Source: CAILHX01 sp964511385 (lineage in GTDB: Bacteria > Pseudomonadota > Gammaproteobacteria > Burkholderiales > Methylophilaceae). From it: a stretch of 64,000 nucleotides of DNA. Location: contig CAZEFE010000009.1 of the NCBI GenBank assembly GCA_964511385.1, positions 32,061-96,060 of the forward strand. Reading direction: 5' to 3'. Position 1 is the stretch's first letter. Each line of letters opens with the position of its first letter. This document shows, one piece after another, positions 17,662-26,376 of this stretch. The translations under genes were made by a program, and so were the position numbers. The notes under the pieces are model-generated. The model searched no databases, was not told the DNA's origin, and saw nothing but the letters and a program-made list of their open reading frames with translations.

Positions 17662-18507
17662 CTAGGCGACTTTTCTGCTGTGGCGGTTGCTGGCCCACCA
17701 TTGCAAACCGTTGATGGTCAGCAGCAGCACGAACGAAATAACCAGCATGACCACGGCCAGCGCGGTGGCGCCGGGGTAATCGTACTGCTCCAGCTTGGTG
17801 ATGATGAGCAGGGGCGTGATTTCCGAGATCATGGGCATGTTGCCGGCGATGAAAATCACCGAGCCGTATTCACCGACGGCGCGGGCGAAGGCCAGGGTGA
17901 AGCCGGTGAGCAGCGCCGGGCCGATGGCCGGCAGGATGACCCGGCGGAAAGTCTGCCAGCGGTTCGCACCCAGGCTGGCCGCCGCTTCCTCAACCTCGGC
18001 TTCGAGGTCTTCCAGCACCGGCTGTACAGTGCGCACCACGAACGGCAGGCCGATAAACGTCAGCGCCACCACCACGCCCAGCGGGGTGAATGCGATCTTG
18101 ATGCCATGCGGCTCCAGCACGCTGCCGATCCAGCCGTTCGGCGCATAAATTGCGGTCAGGGCGATGCCCGCCACCGCGGTAGGCAACGCAAACGGCAGGT
18201 CGACCAGCGCATCGATAAAACGCTTGCCGGGAAAGGTGTAGCGGACCAGCACCCAAGCCGTCAGCAGGCCAAAAAACGCGTTGATCGCGGCACCGATCAG
18301 CGATGCGCCAAAAGTCAGGCGATAAGAAGCCAGCACGCGCGGTGCGGTCACGGTCGCCCAGAACTCGTCCCAGGTCAGCAGCGTTGTTTTGAGAAAAGTC
18401 GCGGAAAGCGGAATCAGTACAATCAGGCTGAGATACAGGATGGTGTAGCCCAGTGCCGGCGTAAAACCGGGTAAAACATTGTGATTGCGTTGTTTGGTAT
18501 TGGCCAT
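17662..18507 (-). CDS. cysT: Sulfate ABC transporter permease CysT (CysU)
   Basis: A 281-residue permease with six predicted membrane segments. It has the EAA loop (VEEAAASLGANRWQTFRRV) and the conserved ARAVGEYGSVIFIAGNMP. The ATG at 18507 (MANTKQRNHNVLPGFTPALG) matches the CysT N-terminus. A longer start at 18546 is possible, and neither has a strong ribosome site. First gene of the sulfate uptake operon; the A+T-rich stretch upstream is the likely CysB-type control region. Confidence 0.95.
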   Translation of the reverse strand: MANTKQRNHNVLPGFTPALGYTILYLSLIVLIPLSATFLKTTLLTWDEFWATVTAPRVLASYRLTFGASLIGAAINAFFGLLTAWVLVRYTFPGKRFIDALVDLPFALPTAVAGIALTAIYAPNGWIGSVLEPHGIKIAFTPLGVVVALTFIGLPFVVRTVQPVLEDLEAEVEEAAASLGANRWQTFRRVILPAIGPALLTGFTLAFARAVGEYGSVIFIAGNMPMISEITPLLIITKLEQYDYPGATALAVVMLVISFVLLLTINGLQWWASNRHSRKVA

Positions 18508-18546
18508 ATCAGGGGTCAATTCGTGCCGGTCAGGCGAGGCCGCCAT

Positions 18547-18605
18547 GGTATGGGGTTTGGCTTATGAATAAAAATAATATTTTTCTATAAAGTTATACCT
18601 GAAAA
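18547..18605 (-). promoter_or_regulatory. A+T-rich control region of cysTWA (candidate CysB site)
   Basis: A very A+T-rich block (AAAATAATATTTTTCTATAA) sits directly upstream of cysT. A similar block precedes sbp at 59490-59545. CysB-family regulators bind such sequences. The match is by composition only; no precise box is claimed. Confidence 0.35.
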
Positions 18606-18662
18606 GTCTATGTGTTGATTGGATGGGCTTTCCGGCAGGGAACAGCAGCCCCTAGGGAAGCC

Positions 18663-20012
18663 CTAGATTTTGTAGCGGCCCACCTTGTACCACAACGAAC
18701 GTTCGCTGATGTCCAGCAGCCGTGCCGCGCGGCTCTTGTTGCCGTCGCTGGCGGCAATGGCCTGGGCGATCATGCGTTTTTCCAGCGCCTCGATGGCCTG
18801 CGGCAGGGTCTGGTTTTCCGTTGCCGGCGCCTGACCGGGGAGAGGGGGCGTGCCTGGTGCCGGCGCCGAGATGTCGGCGGGGAGATGGCAGGGCTCGATA
18901 GGTCGGCCACCGGCCACAATCGCGGCGCGTTCCAGCACGTTTTCCAGTTCGCGCACATTGCCCGGCCAGGCGTAGCCTTGCAAGGCGAGCAGGGCCGCGT
19001 CCGTGATCCCGGCATGGCGCCGCGCAAGGAAATGCCGCGCCAGTCCGGGGATGTCGTCACGCCGTTCTCGCAATGGCGGCAAATCCAAGCGAAACACGTT
19101 GAGCCGGTAATACAGGTCTTCGCGCAACCGCCCATCGCGCACCGCTTGCTGCGGGTCGCGGTTGGTGGCGGCGATGATGCGGATGTCCACCGGGATCGGC
19201 CGGTTCCCGCCCAGCCGCTCGATCACGCCTTCCTGCAGCGCGCGCAGCAGCTTGGCTTGCAGCGCAACCGGCATTTCCGTGATTTCGTCCAGGAACAGGG
19301 TGCCGCCATCCGCCACCTCGAATTTTCCCAGCCGCTCCTTGACCGCGCCGGTGAATGCGCCGCGTTCGTGGCCGAACAGTTCGGATTCCATCATTTCGGC
19401 CGGGATGGCGGCGCAGTTGACCGCCACAAACAGGTGGTCGTGGCGCGGCGACAAGCGATGGATGGCGTGTGCGGTGACTTCCTTGCCGGTGCCGGTTTCA
19501 CCGGCGATCAGCACGGTGGCTTTTTCCGGCGCCACTTGCCGGATCGCCTGCTGCAGCTGCTGCATGGGTGCCGATTCGCCCACCATGTCGCCCATGTCGC
19601 GCTCCGCCTCGTCGCGCAGGAAGCGGTTCTCGGTTTTCAGCCGCGCCACCGACAACGCGCGCGTCATGGCGATTTCCAGCGTTTCCAGGTCGAACGGCCG
19701 CAGGATGTAATCCGCCGCCCCCAGTTTCATCGCGCTGACCGCGGATTCCACCTCGCCTTTGGCGGTGACGATGATCAACGGCGTTTCCATGCCTTCTTCG
19801 CGCATGGTGGCGAGCAATTTGATGCCGTCCATGCCCGGCATGTTGAGGTCGCTCACCACCAGGTCGGCCCCCTCCCGGCGCAGGATGTCCAGCGCCTCGC
19901 GCCCATCGGCGGCGAGCAGCGCCTGATGCCCGGATTGCCGCAGCATGATTTCCAGCAGCCGCCGCATGTTGGGTTCGTCGTCTACGGCCAGGATGCGTTT
20001 ACGCTCATTCAT
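18663..20012 (-). CDS. NtrC-family sigma-54-dependent response regulator
   Basis: A 449-residue regulator. The receiver domain (1-120) has phospho-acceptor Asp in VVSDLNMPGMDG. The AAA+ domain (about 140-380) has Walker A GETGTGKE, the sigma-54 contact loop GAFTGA and Walker B-like GGTLFLDEI. A C-terminal Fis-type helix-turn-helix (NKSRAARLLDISERSLWYKV) binds enhancers. It overlaps the cognate kinase gene by 8 bases. Sigma-54 promoter matches lie before the divergent porin gene and the hemolysin-family operon, its likely targets. The stop codon lies within a TAGGGAAGCCCT motif shared with the palindrome at 7766. Confidence 0.95.
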   Translation of the reverse strand: MNERKRILAVDDEPNMRRLLEIMLRQSGHQALLAADGREALDILRREGADLVVSDLNMPGMDGIKLLATMREEGMETPLIIVTAKGEVESAVSAMKLGAADYILRPFDLETLEIAMTRALSVARLKTENRFLRDEAERDMGDMVGESAPMQQLQQAIRQVAPEKATVLIAGETGTGKEVTAHAIHRLSPRHDHLFVAVNCAAIPAEMMESELFGHERGAFTGAVKERLGKFEVADGGTLFLDEITEMPVALQAKLLRALQEGVIERLGGNRPIPVDIRIIAATNRDPQQAVRDGRLREDLYYRLNVFRLDLPPLRERRDDIPGLARHFLARRHAGITDAALLALQGYAWPGNVRELENVLERAAIVAGGRPIEPCHLPADISAPAPGTPPLPGQAPATENQTLPQAIEALEKRMIAQAIAASDGNKSRAARLLDISERSLWYKVGRYKI

Positions 20013-21699
20013 GGTGTTCTTCTTTCCTGATCAACGGCAGGCGGACACGGAACAGCGCGCCGCCGGACGGGCTTGCAAACACGCCGATTTCACCGCCGTG
20101 GGCGGCGACGATCTGGCGCACCACCGCCAACCCCAGGCCCACGCCGCCTGCCCGCTGGGTGAAAAACGGGTCGAACACCTGTTCGCGCAACGGCGCGGCG
20201 ATGCCCGGCCCGTTGTCGGCCACTTCCAATATCGCCATCTCGTCCTCCTGCCGCGTGGTAACACTAATCTGCCCGTGCTCGGGCAGGATTTGCAGCGCGT
20301 TGAGCAGCAGGTTCAGCAATACCTGCGTGATCTGTTCTTCGTCGCATTCGGCCACCACTTCGGTGCAGGCCGCGCAATCGATGGCGATGTTTTTCTTGAT
20401 CGCCTGCGAGCCCAGCATGGCGGCGGTTTGCCGTGCCAGCGCCGCCAGTTCCAGCGGCCTGAACTCCGGCGGACGCGGGCGGGCGCAATCCAGCAGCGTG
20501 GAAATCAGGCGGTTGAGCCGCTCGGTTTCGCTCACGATAAAGCCGCACACCTCGCGGCCTTCATGGCTCAGGCCCGGTTCCCGCAGCAGCAGTTGCGCCG
20601 AGGAGCGCAGGATGCCGATGGGCGTGCGCACTTCGTGCGTCATTGCCGCCGCCATTTCGCCCACCACCGCCAATTTTGCGGCGCGCGTCAGATTGTCGCG
20701 CGAACGTTCCAGGTCGTGGATCATCTGCGCAAACGCCGCGGAAAGCTCGCGCACTTCCGCCGGGCCGCTGTCGGGCGGCGTGACGCCGCGCTGCTCGCGC
20801 ATGAAGTTGCGGGCAAACCCGGTGAGCTGCGCCAGCGGGCGGGCAATGCGCGCCGCCACCGGCGCGGCGGCCAGCGATGCCAGCAATGCCGTCAGCGACA
20901 GCAGCAGCAGGAAGATCCAGCCCATGCGCCGCACCGGGGCGAATACCACGGCTTCCGGCTGCGTCAGCGTCACGCTCCAGCCGAACGCGGGGAATGTCCT
21001 GAACTCGTGCGAAAACGCGGAAATGCGGGAGTTGGTGCCGTTGGCCTCGCGCCAGTCCGCGGTCGCCGCCAGCGTGCGATGTTGTTGATCCATCAGCGCG
21101 GCGGCGCGGGTGTCGGCCGAAGCGGCTTCCAGTACGTGTGTTATCTGTGACCAGTCGAACAAGGCGACCAGCGTCCCGGCGGGGGCGTTGCCAAAAGGGT
21201 CGTTGATCGCCACTGCCAGCGGCAATGCCCCGTTGCTTACCGGGAATATCTGGCAGCGCCCCCCCGGCAGCAAGGCTTCCAGCCACGGCTGTGCCGCGTC
21301 GCGCCGCTTGCCCAGCAGGGCCGGTGTGCTGGCGGCCACAACGGTGCCTTGTGCATCCATCACGTAAATGTCGGTGTAAATGCCGTGGTAACTGGTGGTG
21401 AGATCGCGCAAAAAGTTGGACAGACGCTTATCTACATCGCCGATGCGCGCTTCCTGCATGATTTCGAGCCGGCTCCAGGACACCACGTTTTGCGTGCGTT
21501 CGTACATGAGGTGGTCAATATCCTCGGCGGCAGCGGCGGCGCGTACGCGCATGTCGCTTTCGATCTCGGCCTTGAGTGCCGAGCGCGCCTCGAAAAACGC
21601 CATGCCCGTGACCAGTGCGGCGGGCAGCAGGCCGGCCAGCAAAAACGCCACCAGCAAGGTGTGCCGGATGGAACGGGCGGGGGGGGTCAGCCGGGGCAT
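20005..21699 (-). CDS. Membrane sensor histidine kinase (NtrB-like)
   Basis: A 564-residue kinase. Membrane segment 1 (about 15-35) leads to a periplasmic Cache-type sensor domain (about 36-255), membrane segment 2 (GWIFLLLLSLTALLASLAAA), HAMP, a HisKA domain with His in AAMTHEVRTPIG, and a catalytic ATPase domain (NLLLNALQ, DNGPGI, GVGLGLAVV). It should phosphorylate the response regulator encoded directly downstream. The signal is unknown; a periplasmic small molecule is likely from the Cache fold. The divergent porin and binding-protein genes may handle the same compound. Confidence 0.94.
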   Translation of the reverse strand: MPRLTPPARSIRHTLLVAFLLAGLLPAALVTGMAFFEARSALKAEIESDMRVRAAAAAEDIDHLMYERTQNVVSWSRLEIMQEARIGDVDKRLSNFLRDLTTSYHGIYTDIYVMDAQGTVVAASTPALLGKRRDAAQPWLEALLPGGRCQIFPVSNGALPLAVAINDPFGNAPAGTLVALFDWSQITHVLEAASADTRAAALMDQQHRTLAATADWREANGTNSRISAFSHEFRTFPAFGWSVTLTQPEAVVFAPVRRMGWIFLLLLSLTALLASLAAAPVAARIARPLAQLTGFARNFMREQRGVTPPDSGPAEVRELSAAFAQMIHDLERSRDNLTRAAKLAVVGEMAAAMTHEVRTPIGILRSSAQLLLREPGLSHEGREVCGFIVSETERLNRLISTLLDCARPRPPEFRPLELAALARQTAAMLGSQAIKKNIAIDCAACTEVVAECDEEQITQVLLNLLLNALQILPEHGQISVTTRQEDEMAILEVADNGPGIAAPLREQVFDPFFTQRAGGVGLGLAVVRQIVAAHGGEIGVFASPSGGALFRVRLPLIRKEEHHE

Positions 21700-21703
21700 G
21701 GCG

Positions 21704-21720
21704 CTGGCGTGATAATTGCT
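21704..21720 (+). promoter_or_regulatory. sigma-54 promoter of the porin gene
   Basis: CTGGCGTGATAATTGCT matches YTGGCACGrNNNTTGCW at all but two positions, with GG and GC 12 bases apart. It begins five bases after the divergent kinase start. The predicted start site near 21731 leaves a leader of about 68 bases before the porin ATG. Confidence 0.7.
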
Positions 21721-21732
21721 GCGTGCTTCCGG

Positions 21733-21752
21733 CTCGCATCATTCGATGCGAG
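21733..21752. promoter_or_regulatory. Inverted repeat in the porin leader
   Basis: CTCGCATC and GATGCGAG form a perfect 8-base inverted repeat with a four-base gap. It lies just downstream of the predicted sigma-54 start site. It could be an operator or an RNA hairpin. Confidence 0.5.
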
Positions 21753-21798
21753 AATGCAGACCGCACGCAATGTTGCAATCAATGGATGGAGAAGCATC

Positions 21799-22791
21799 AT
21801 GGACCAGTTTCTGAAGGTGTGCGCCAGTGTAGCCAGCGCGTTGCTGCTATGCAACTCGGCGTATGCCGGGGAAGAAGCGGCGCTTACCGACAGCTTTCAT
21901 ATCGGCGGCTACGCCAGCGCCAATATCAACCTGCACCCCGGCGGTCGTGCCGAAGCCACGTTCAGCGAAGGCAGCCTGTTCCTGTCCTGGGATGGCAACG
22001 GGCGCTGGCGCCTGTTCTCCGAACTTGAGCTTGAAAAGCCCCTGCATTGGCAGGAAGGCCAGTCCGTTTCCACCAACCAGTCCTATTTCGACGTGGAGCG
22101 CCTGTATGCCGACTATGTCTATTCCGAGCACGTCACCCTGAGAGGGGGGCGCTTCCTGACGCCGGTCGGGCGCTGGAACCTGATCCATGCCGATCCGCTG
22201 GTGTGGACCACGCACCGCCCGCTGGCTACCGAGCACCTGTTCCCGCTCAACGTCAACGGGCTGATGCTGCAAGGCGCGCTGCCGCTGGAGAGCGGTTCGC
22301 TGGAGTATTCCGTGTTTGGCGAAGTGGTGCACGACATGCGCCATAACGGTGACGAAATCCCGTTTGAAAGTACCAACGGGGCACGGCTGGCTTTTTCCGG
22401 CGCGATAGAAACGGGCGTCACGGTGCTGGATTTTTCCGAGGAAATTCCCGGCAACCCGCACTATCGGCTGCTGGGGCTGGATTTCCTGGCTGCCCGCCAT
22501 GGCTGGGAGTTGAGTGGCGAGGCATTCCAGCGGTTCCGCGTCGGCGGCAACGGTGATGCCGGCCACGGCGCTTATTTGCAGGGCGTGGCCCCCATCGGTG
22601 GGCGCTGGTCTGCCGTGGGGCGGCTGGAAACCATGCAGCGCCCGGCGGAATCCCCCATCCAGCGCTGGCTGGTCGGTACCGCCTGGCGCATGGATGAAAA
22701 GCGCGTGTTCAAGCTGGATTACACCGGCGGCAACGCGGAACAGCCCGGCGCGCCGAAGGGCATGTTTGCTTCGTTTGCCATCCTGTTCTGA
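21799..22791 (+). CDS. Outer-membrane porin-like beta-barrel protein
   Basis: A 330-residue exported protein. The signal peptide ends SAYA/GEE. The rest has alternating hydrophobic strands typical of an outer-membrane barrel, with RFLTPVGRWNLIHADPLVWT as a recognisable segment and terminal aromatic Phe (ASFAILF). The substrate is unknown. GGAGA precedes the ATG by five to six bases. The stop overlaps the next start as TGATG, so it is coupled to the periplasmic-binding gene. The sigma-54 promoter and the divergent NtrC-type pair suggest inducible uptake of whatever the kinase senses. Confidence 0.82.
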   Translation: MDQFLKVCASVASALLLCNSAYAGEEAALTDSFHIGGYASANINLHPGGRAEATFSEGSLFLSWDGNGRWRLFSELELEKPLHWQEGQSVSTNQSYFDVERLYADYVYSEHVTLRGGRFLTPVGRWNLIHADPLVWTTHRPLATEHLFPLNVNGLMLQGALPLESGSLEYSVFGEVVHDMRHNGDEIPFESTNGARLAFSGAIETGVTVLDFSEEIPGNPHYRLLGLDFLAARHGWELSGEAFQRFRVGGNGDAGHGAYLQGVAPIGGRWSAVGRLETMQRPAESPIQRWLVGTAWRMDEKRVFKLDYTGGNAEQPGAPKGMFASFAILF

Positions 22792-23282
22792 TGAATCGGC
22801 TGCTTGTTTCCTGCCTGTTGCTGTTCTTCATCCTGCCGCGAGCATCCGGCGCGGAGGAGGGGGAGCCGTTGGTCTTGATCGTGGCCAACACCCAGGCCGG
22901 CCGCGTGTCCGGCCTGGCCGACCTGTCGCTGATTTACCGCCGCAAAAAACTGGCCTGGGCCAGCGGCGAGCGCCTCCGCCCCACCAACCTGCCGCCGGAC
23001 CATCCGTTACGGCGCAGTTTTTCCCAGCACGTGCTGGGCAGTTCGCCGGAAAGCCTGGCGCAGTACTGGAACGCGATGTACTTCCAGGGCGTTTCGCCGC
23101 CTTACGTGCTAGCCTCGGAAGAAGCGGTGCTGCGCTTTGTGGCGGATACGCCGGGCGCCATCGGTTATGTATCCGCGTGCAAGGCCGATGCCCGGGTCAA
23201 ACCCATTCTCTGGTTGATGCCTGATGGGGCGTTGATTTCCCAGCCGCCCGCACTGAAGTGCGGGCAGGATCAGGAACGCTAA
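22791..23282 (+). CDS. PstS-like periplasmic substrate-binding domain protein
   Basis: A 163-residue exported protein (signal MNRLLVSCLLLFFILPRASG) resembling half-length phosphate-type binding proteins: LADLSLIYRRKKLAWASGER, a RRSFSQHVLGSSPESLAQYW segment and the GAIGYVSA motif. No ABC transporter genes accompany it, so it may act as a sensor partner of the divergent histidine kinase or pass ligand from the porin. It starts inside the porin stop (TGATG). Phosphate itself is not shown to be the ligand. Confidence 0.78.
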   Translation: MNRLLVSCLLLFFILPRASGAEEGEPLVLIVANTQAGRVSGLADLSLIYRRKKLAWASGERLRPTNLPPDHPLRRSFSQHVLGSSPESLAQYWNAMYFQGVSPPYVLASEEAVLRFVADTPGAIGYVSACKADARVKPILWLMPDGALISQPPALKCGQDQER

Positions 23283-23314
23283 CCCTGCAAAAAATGTAGT
23301 TCGCCTGCTGCACG

Positions 23315-23337
23315 ACCCTGCAAACTTTGCAGGGTCT
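23315..23337. promoter_or_regulatory. Palindrome upstream of the hemolysin-family operon (candidate enhancer)
   Basis: GACCCTGCAAA and TTTGCAGGGTC form a perfect 11-base inverted repeat around one central base. It lies about 165 bases before the predicted sigma-54 start site, a usual distance for NtrC-type activator sites. No T-run follows, so a terminator is less likely, though it also lies 33 bases after the binding-protein stop. Confidence 0.5.
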
Positions 23338-23465
23338 GTCTGCATGATGGCCTTCCCTTCGATGCTGCACGCAACCTTCATGTCGTGGGTTGCGTCTATA
23401 AAAATCATTATAAAACAGTGTATTGTGAAATTTTTCGCCAGATGAGGCAGAGGATTAAAGCCGGT

Positions 23466-23482
23466 TTGGCATAGCCGTTGCG
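23466..23482 (+). promoter_or_regulatory. sigma-54 promoter of the hemolysin-family operon
   Basis: TTGGCATAGCCGTTGCG keeps the invariant GG and GC 12 bases apart and matches TTGGCA and TTGC exactly, with mismatches at three less conserved positions. It lies 38 bases before the ATG at 23521. Confidence 0.6.
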
Positions 23483-23520
23483 TATCTCCGTGCAGGTTTT
23501 TAATCACGGAGTGTTATGCG

Positions 23521-24198
23521 ATGCCAGTTTGCCAACCAACCCTGTTGTCCACTATCCAGCCCTCGCCGCTCAGTCTGGCCCGCGGTTATTTGAAACAGGC
23601 CGTGGCATCCAGGCCGGAGGAAAGAACGATTTCGGCGCGGCTGTCCACGGCGTGTGCGCCGAACCGCCAGCAACTCGAACAGTTCATCCATACCGTGTTC
23701 CGCAACGTGTACAACGCCGATGTCACGCACTTCATGCCGCAGATGCTCAGCCTGCATGACCAGCAGAACCAAGTGCTGGCGGTGTGCGGCCTGCGCAGCG
23801 CGAGCAGCGAGCGCCTGTTCCTGGAAGCCTATCTGGACCAGCCGGTTGAGGTGGCGCTGGCGCAAAGGGTCGGTTCCACGGTACGGCGCAGCGACATTGT
23901 TGAGGTGGGTAACCTGGCGGTGGCCGAACTGGGCATGGCGCGTCGCCTGTTGCAGGAAGTCATCCACCACCTGCATGCCACCGACGCCCAATGGGCGGTA
24001 TTCACCGCCATTCCGGCGTTGCGCAACTCACTGGGCAAACTCAGCGTGCAACTGGAAGTGCTGGGTGATGCCGGCCTGGAGCGCCTGGCCGAAGCAGACC
24101 GGGCCGGCTGGGGCAGTTATTACCAGCAGCATCCGCAGGTGATGGCGGTACGCCGCTTGCCGGAAGCGCGCGACGGGCATCAGGAGTTGCCGAATTGA
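23521..24198 (+). CDS. Thermostable hemolysin family protein
   Basis: A 225-residue protein of the 'thermostable hemolysin' family named after a Vibrio protein. The conserved core runs from QFIHTVFRNVYNADVTHFMP through ERLFLEAYLDQPVE to VEVGNLAVAELGMARRLL. The fold is reported to resemble GNAT-type acyltransferases, and no signal peptide is present, so the family name probably misleads. First gene of a five-gene operon whose other members activate, oxidise and reduce an acyl-like substrate; an acyl-transfer role is inferred. GGAG lies 9 bases before the ATG. Confidence 0.8.
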   Translation: MPVCQPTLLSTIQPSPLSLARGYLKQAVASRPEERTISARLSTACAPNRQQLEQFIHTVFRNVYNADVTHFMPQMLSLHDQQNQVLAVCGLRSASSERLFLEAYLDQPVEVALAQRVGSTVRRSDIVEVGNLAVAELGMARRLLQEVIHHLHATDAQWAVFTAIPALRNSLGKLSVQLEVLGDAGLERLAEADRAGWGSYYQQHPQVMAVRRLPEARDGHQELPN

Positions 24199-25706
24199 GT
24201 GCTTTGTTCGACTGCATCCAAACATTTGCACGCACGCAGCCCAGCCGCCCCGCACTGGCGGGCAAAGCCAGGGTGCTGAGTTATGCCGAACTGGCGCACG
24301 AGATACCGCAAACCGGCGCATCCCTGCGTGGGTTGCAAGCACGCGTCATTGCGCTGGCGCTGGATAATTCCCCGGCGTGGGCGGTGCTGGATCTGGCCGC
24401 GCTGGAAAGCGCCATCCCCCTGCTGCCGTTGCCGTTGTTCTTTTCCGCCGGGCAGGTGGTGCATGCGCTGCGCGATGCCGGGGCGGATTGCCTGGTCACC
24501 GACCAGCCGGAGCGTTACACCCGGTTGCTGGCGGAAGCCGGCATCGCCACGCAGATTGGCGACTGCATCGAGGTGGATCAACAGCGATTGACTGTCATCC
24601 GCCTGACGGACCAGCCGGCAAAAACGCTGCCGCCGGGGACGGTAAAAATAACCTATACCTCCGGCACCACCGGCCAACCCAAGGGCGTTTGCCTCGGCGG
24701 CAAAGCCTTGCTGCAAGTCAGCACGTCGCTCAAAACCCTGTCCGAGGCGAATGCGCAGGATGTCCATGTCAGCCTGCTGCCGCTGTCCACCCTGCTGGAG
24801 AACATCGGCGGGATTTATGTGCCGTTGCTGGCTGGTGCATGCAGCACCTTGCTGCCGCTGGCTGATGTCGGCCTGAACGGCGCTTCCGGACTGGACGTCG
24901 CCTGTATGTGCGCAGCCCTGGCAGCGCGGCAAGCCACCAGCACCATCCTCACCCCGGAAATGCTGCAAGGGCTGCTGGCCGCGCTGGCCTCCGGCTACCC
25001 GTCGCCCACCCGGCTGCACTTTGTCGCCGTAGGCGGTGCCCCGGTCGCGCCGCGCTTGCTGCAACGCGCCGAGGCGCTGGGGCTGCCGGTGTTTGAAGGG
25101 TACGGCCTGTCGGAATGCGCGTCGGTGGTGGCGCTCAACACGCCGGCGGCACGGCGCATCGGCAGCGTGGGCAAACCGCTGCCGCATGTGCGCCTCGACT
25201 TTGCCGCGGACGGCGAGATTCTTGTCGGCGGCGCCACGCTGCTGGGTTATACCGGCGACACGTCTTCGCAAACGCTTGGCGGATATTGGCCAACCGGCGA
25301 TATCGGTCACCTGGATGAGCAGGGTTTCCTGCATATCACCGGCCGCAAAAAGAATATGTTCATCACCTCGTTCGGGCGCAATGTCGCGCCGGAATGGGTG
25401 GAACGCGAACTGACGCTGCACCCTGCCATTGCCCAGGCTGCCGTGTTCGGCGAAGCGCGCCCGTGGAACGTAGCGGTGATCGTGGCGCGCGGCAACGCGG
25501 AAGCCGTGAGCCGTGCCATTGCCGAAACCAACCAGTTGCTGCCGGACTACGCGCAGATTCGCAAGTGGGTTGTTGCGCAAGCGCCGTTCACCCCGCACAA
25601 CGGCCAGCTCACGCCCAACGGCAGGCTGCGCCGCGACAATATCCGCGAAATTTACCAAACCCCATTAAATGCACTGTACGAGGAGCCCCATGAAACCGTT
25701 TTATGA
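24195..25706 (+). CDS. AMP-dependent acyl-CoA synthetase/ligase family protein
   Basis: A 503-residue adenylating enzyme. The P-loop TYTSGTTGQPKG, the YGLSECASV motif, the hinge region TGRKKNMFITSFGRNVAPEW and the C-terminal domain are all present. It activates a carboxylic acid as an acyl-adenylate, then usually a thioester. The start is a TTG overlapping the hemolysin-family stop (TTGA), with GGAG eight bases upstream; no nearby ATG fits. The gene overlaps the next start by 17 bases. The substrate is unknown; a fatty acid is the simplest guess given the neighbours. Confidence 0.88.
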   Translation: MSALFDCIQTFARTQPSRPALAGKARVLSYAELAHEIPQTGASLRGLQARVIALALDNSPAWAVLDLAALESAIPLLPLPLFFSAGQVVHALRDAGADCLVTDQPERYTRLLAEAGIATQIGDCIEVDQQRLTVIRLTDQPAKTLPPGTVKITYTSGTTGQPKGVCLGGKALLQVSTSLKTLSEANAQDVHVSLLPLSTLLENIGGIYVPLLAGACSTLLPLADVGLNGASGLDVACMCAALAARQATSTILTPEMLQGLLAALASGYPSPTRLHFVAVGGAPVAPRLLQRAEALGLPVFEGYGLSECASVVALNTPAARRIGSVGKPLPHVRLDFAADGEILVGGATLLGYTGDTSSQTLGGYWPTGDIGHLDEQGFLHITGRKKNMFITSFGRNVAPEWVERELTLHPAIAQAAVFGEARPWNVAVIVARGNAEAVSRAIAETNQLLPDYAQIRKWVVAQAPFTPHNGQLTPNGRLRRDNIREIYQTPLNALYEEPHETVL

Positions 25707-26376
25707 AGAATTGCTGGCCGCCACCGAAACCGAACGCAACACGCTGCTGGACTTGCCGCTGATCCGCGCCGGTGCCGCCGGGCAGGTCGGCCTGGCGGCG
25801 TATGTCGCGTTTCTCACCGAGGCGTACCACCACGTCAAACACACCGTGCCGCTGCTGATGGCCTGCGGCTCACGGTTGCCGGAGCGCTACGAATGGCTGC
25901 GCGAGGCGGTGGCGGAATACATCGAGGAAGAACTCGGCCACCAGGAATGGATACTCAACGACATTGCCGCCTGCGGCGGCGACAAGGAAGCCGTGCGCCG
26001 CGGACAGCCCGGCCTGGCCACCGAGCTGATGGTGTCTTATGCCTATGACACCATCGCCCGCGGCAACCCCTGCGGATTTTTCGGCATGGTGCTGGTGCTG
26101 GAAGGCACCAGCGTGGAAGTGGCCACCCGCGCCGGGCAGGCGTTGCAGCACAGCCTGGGGCTGGGCAACGACGCCTTCACCTACCTGACGTCGCATGGCT
26201 CGCTGGATGTTGGGCATACCGATTTTTACGCTTCGCTGGTCAACAAAATCACCGACGCCACCGATCGCGCGGCGCTGATTCACGGCGCCAAGGTGTTCTG
26301 CAAGCTGTATGGCGACATTTTCCGCGAACTGGCGCAACGCTTTATTCCGGCCGTGCCGGAGAGGATGGCCGCATGA
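25690..26376 (+). CDS. Heme-oxygenase-like di-metal oxidase (TenA/PqqC-fold, iron-containing redox enzyme family)
   Basis: A 228-residue all-helical protein. The ligand pattern of heme-oxygenase-like di-iron oxidases can be read directly: E44 and H51 (E-x6-H), E138 in LVLEGTSVE, and H169-x3-D173-x2-H176 (HGSLDVGH). An extra E81-x2-H84 also lies in the helix EEELGHQEW. Spacing agrees with CADD-type members; UndA, BesC and SznF belong to the same superfamily and oxidise fatty acids, amino acids or amines with oxygen. The ATG at 25690 has AGGAG seven bases upstream. The partner AMP ligase and SDR suggest an acyl or aldehyde substrate. PqqC itself lacks this metal set, so PQQ synthesis is unlikely. 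Confidence 0.85.
   Translation: MKPFYEELLAATETERNTLLDLPLIRAGAAGQVGLAAYVAFLTEAYHHVKHTVPLLMACGSRLPERYEWLREAVAEYIEEELGHQEWILNDIAACGGDKEAVRRGQPGLATELMVSYAYDTIARGNPCGFFGMVLVLEGTSVEVATRAGQALQHSLGLGNDAFTYLTSHGSLDVGHTDFYASLVNKITDATDRAALIHGAKVFCKLYGDIFRELAQRFIPAVPERMAA

Noticed and set aside
18612..20030. 472-residue plus-strand frame opposite the NtrC-type regulator
   Set aside because: Antisense shadow without domains; the regulator has complete motifs.
24180..25658. 492-residue minus-strand frame opposite the AMP ligase
   Set aside because: Composition (Gly/Gln/Arg/His-rich) and lack of motifs show an antisense shadow.
25690..26376. PqqC (PQQ synthesis) identity for the TenA/PqqC-fold protein
   Set aside because: The six metal ligands of di-metal oxidases are present and no other pqq genes are nearby.
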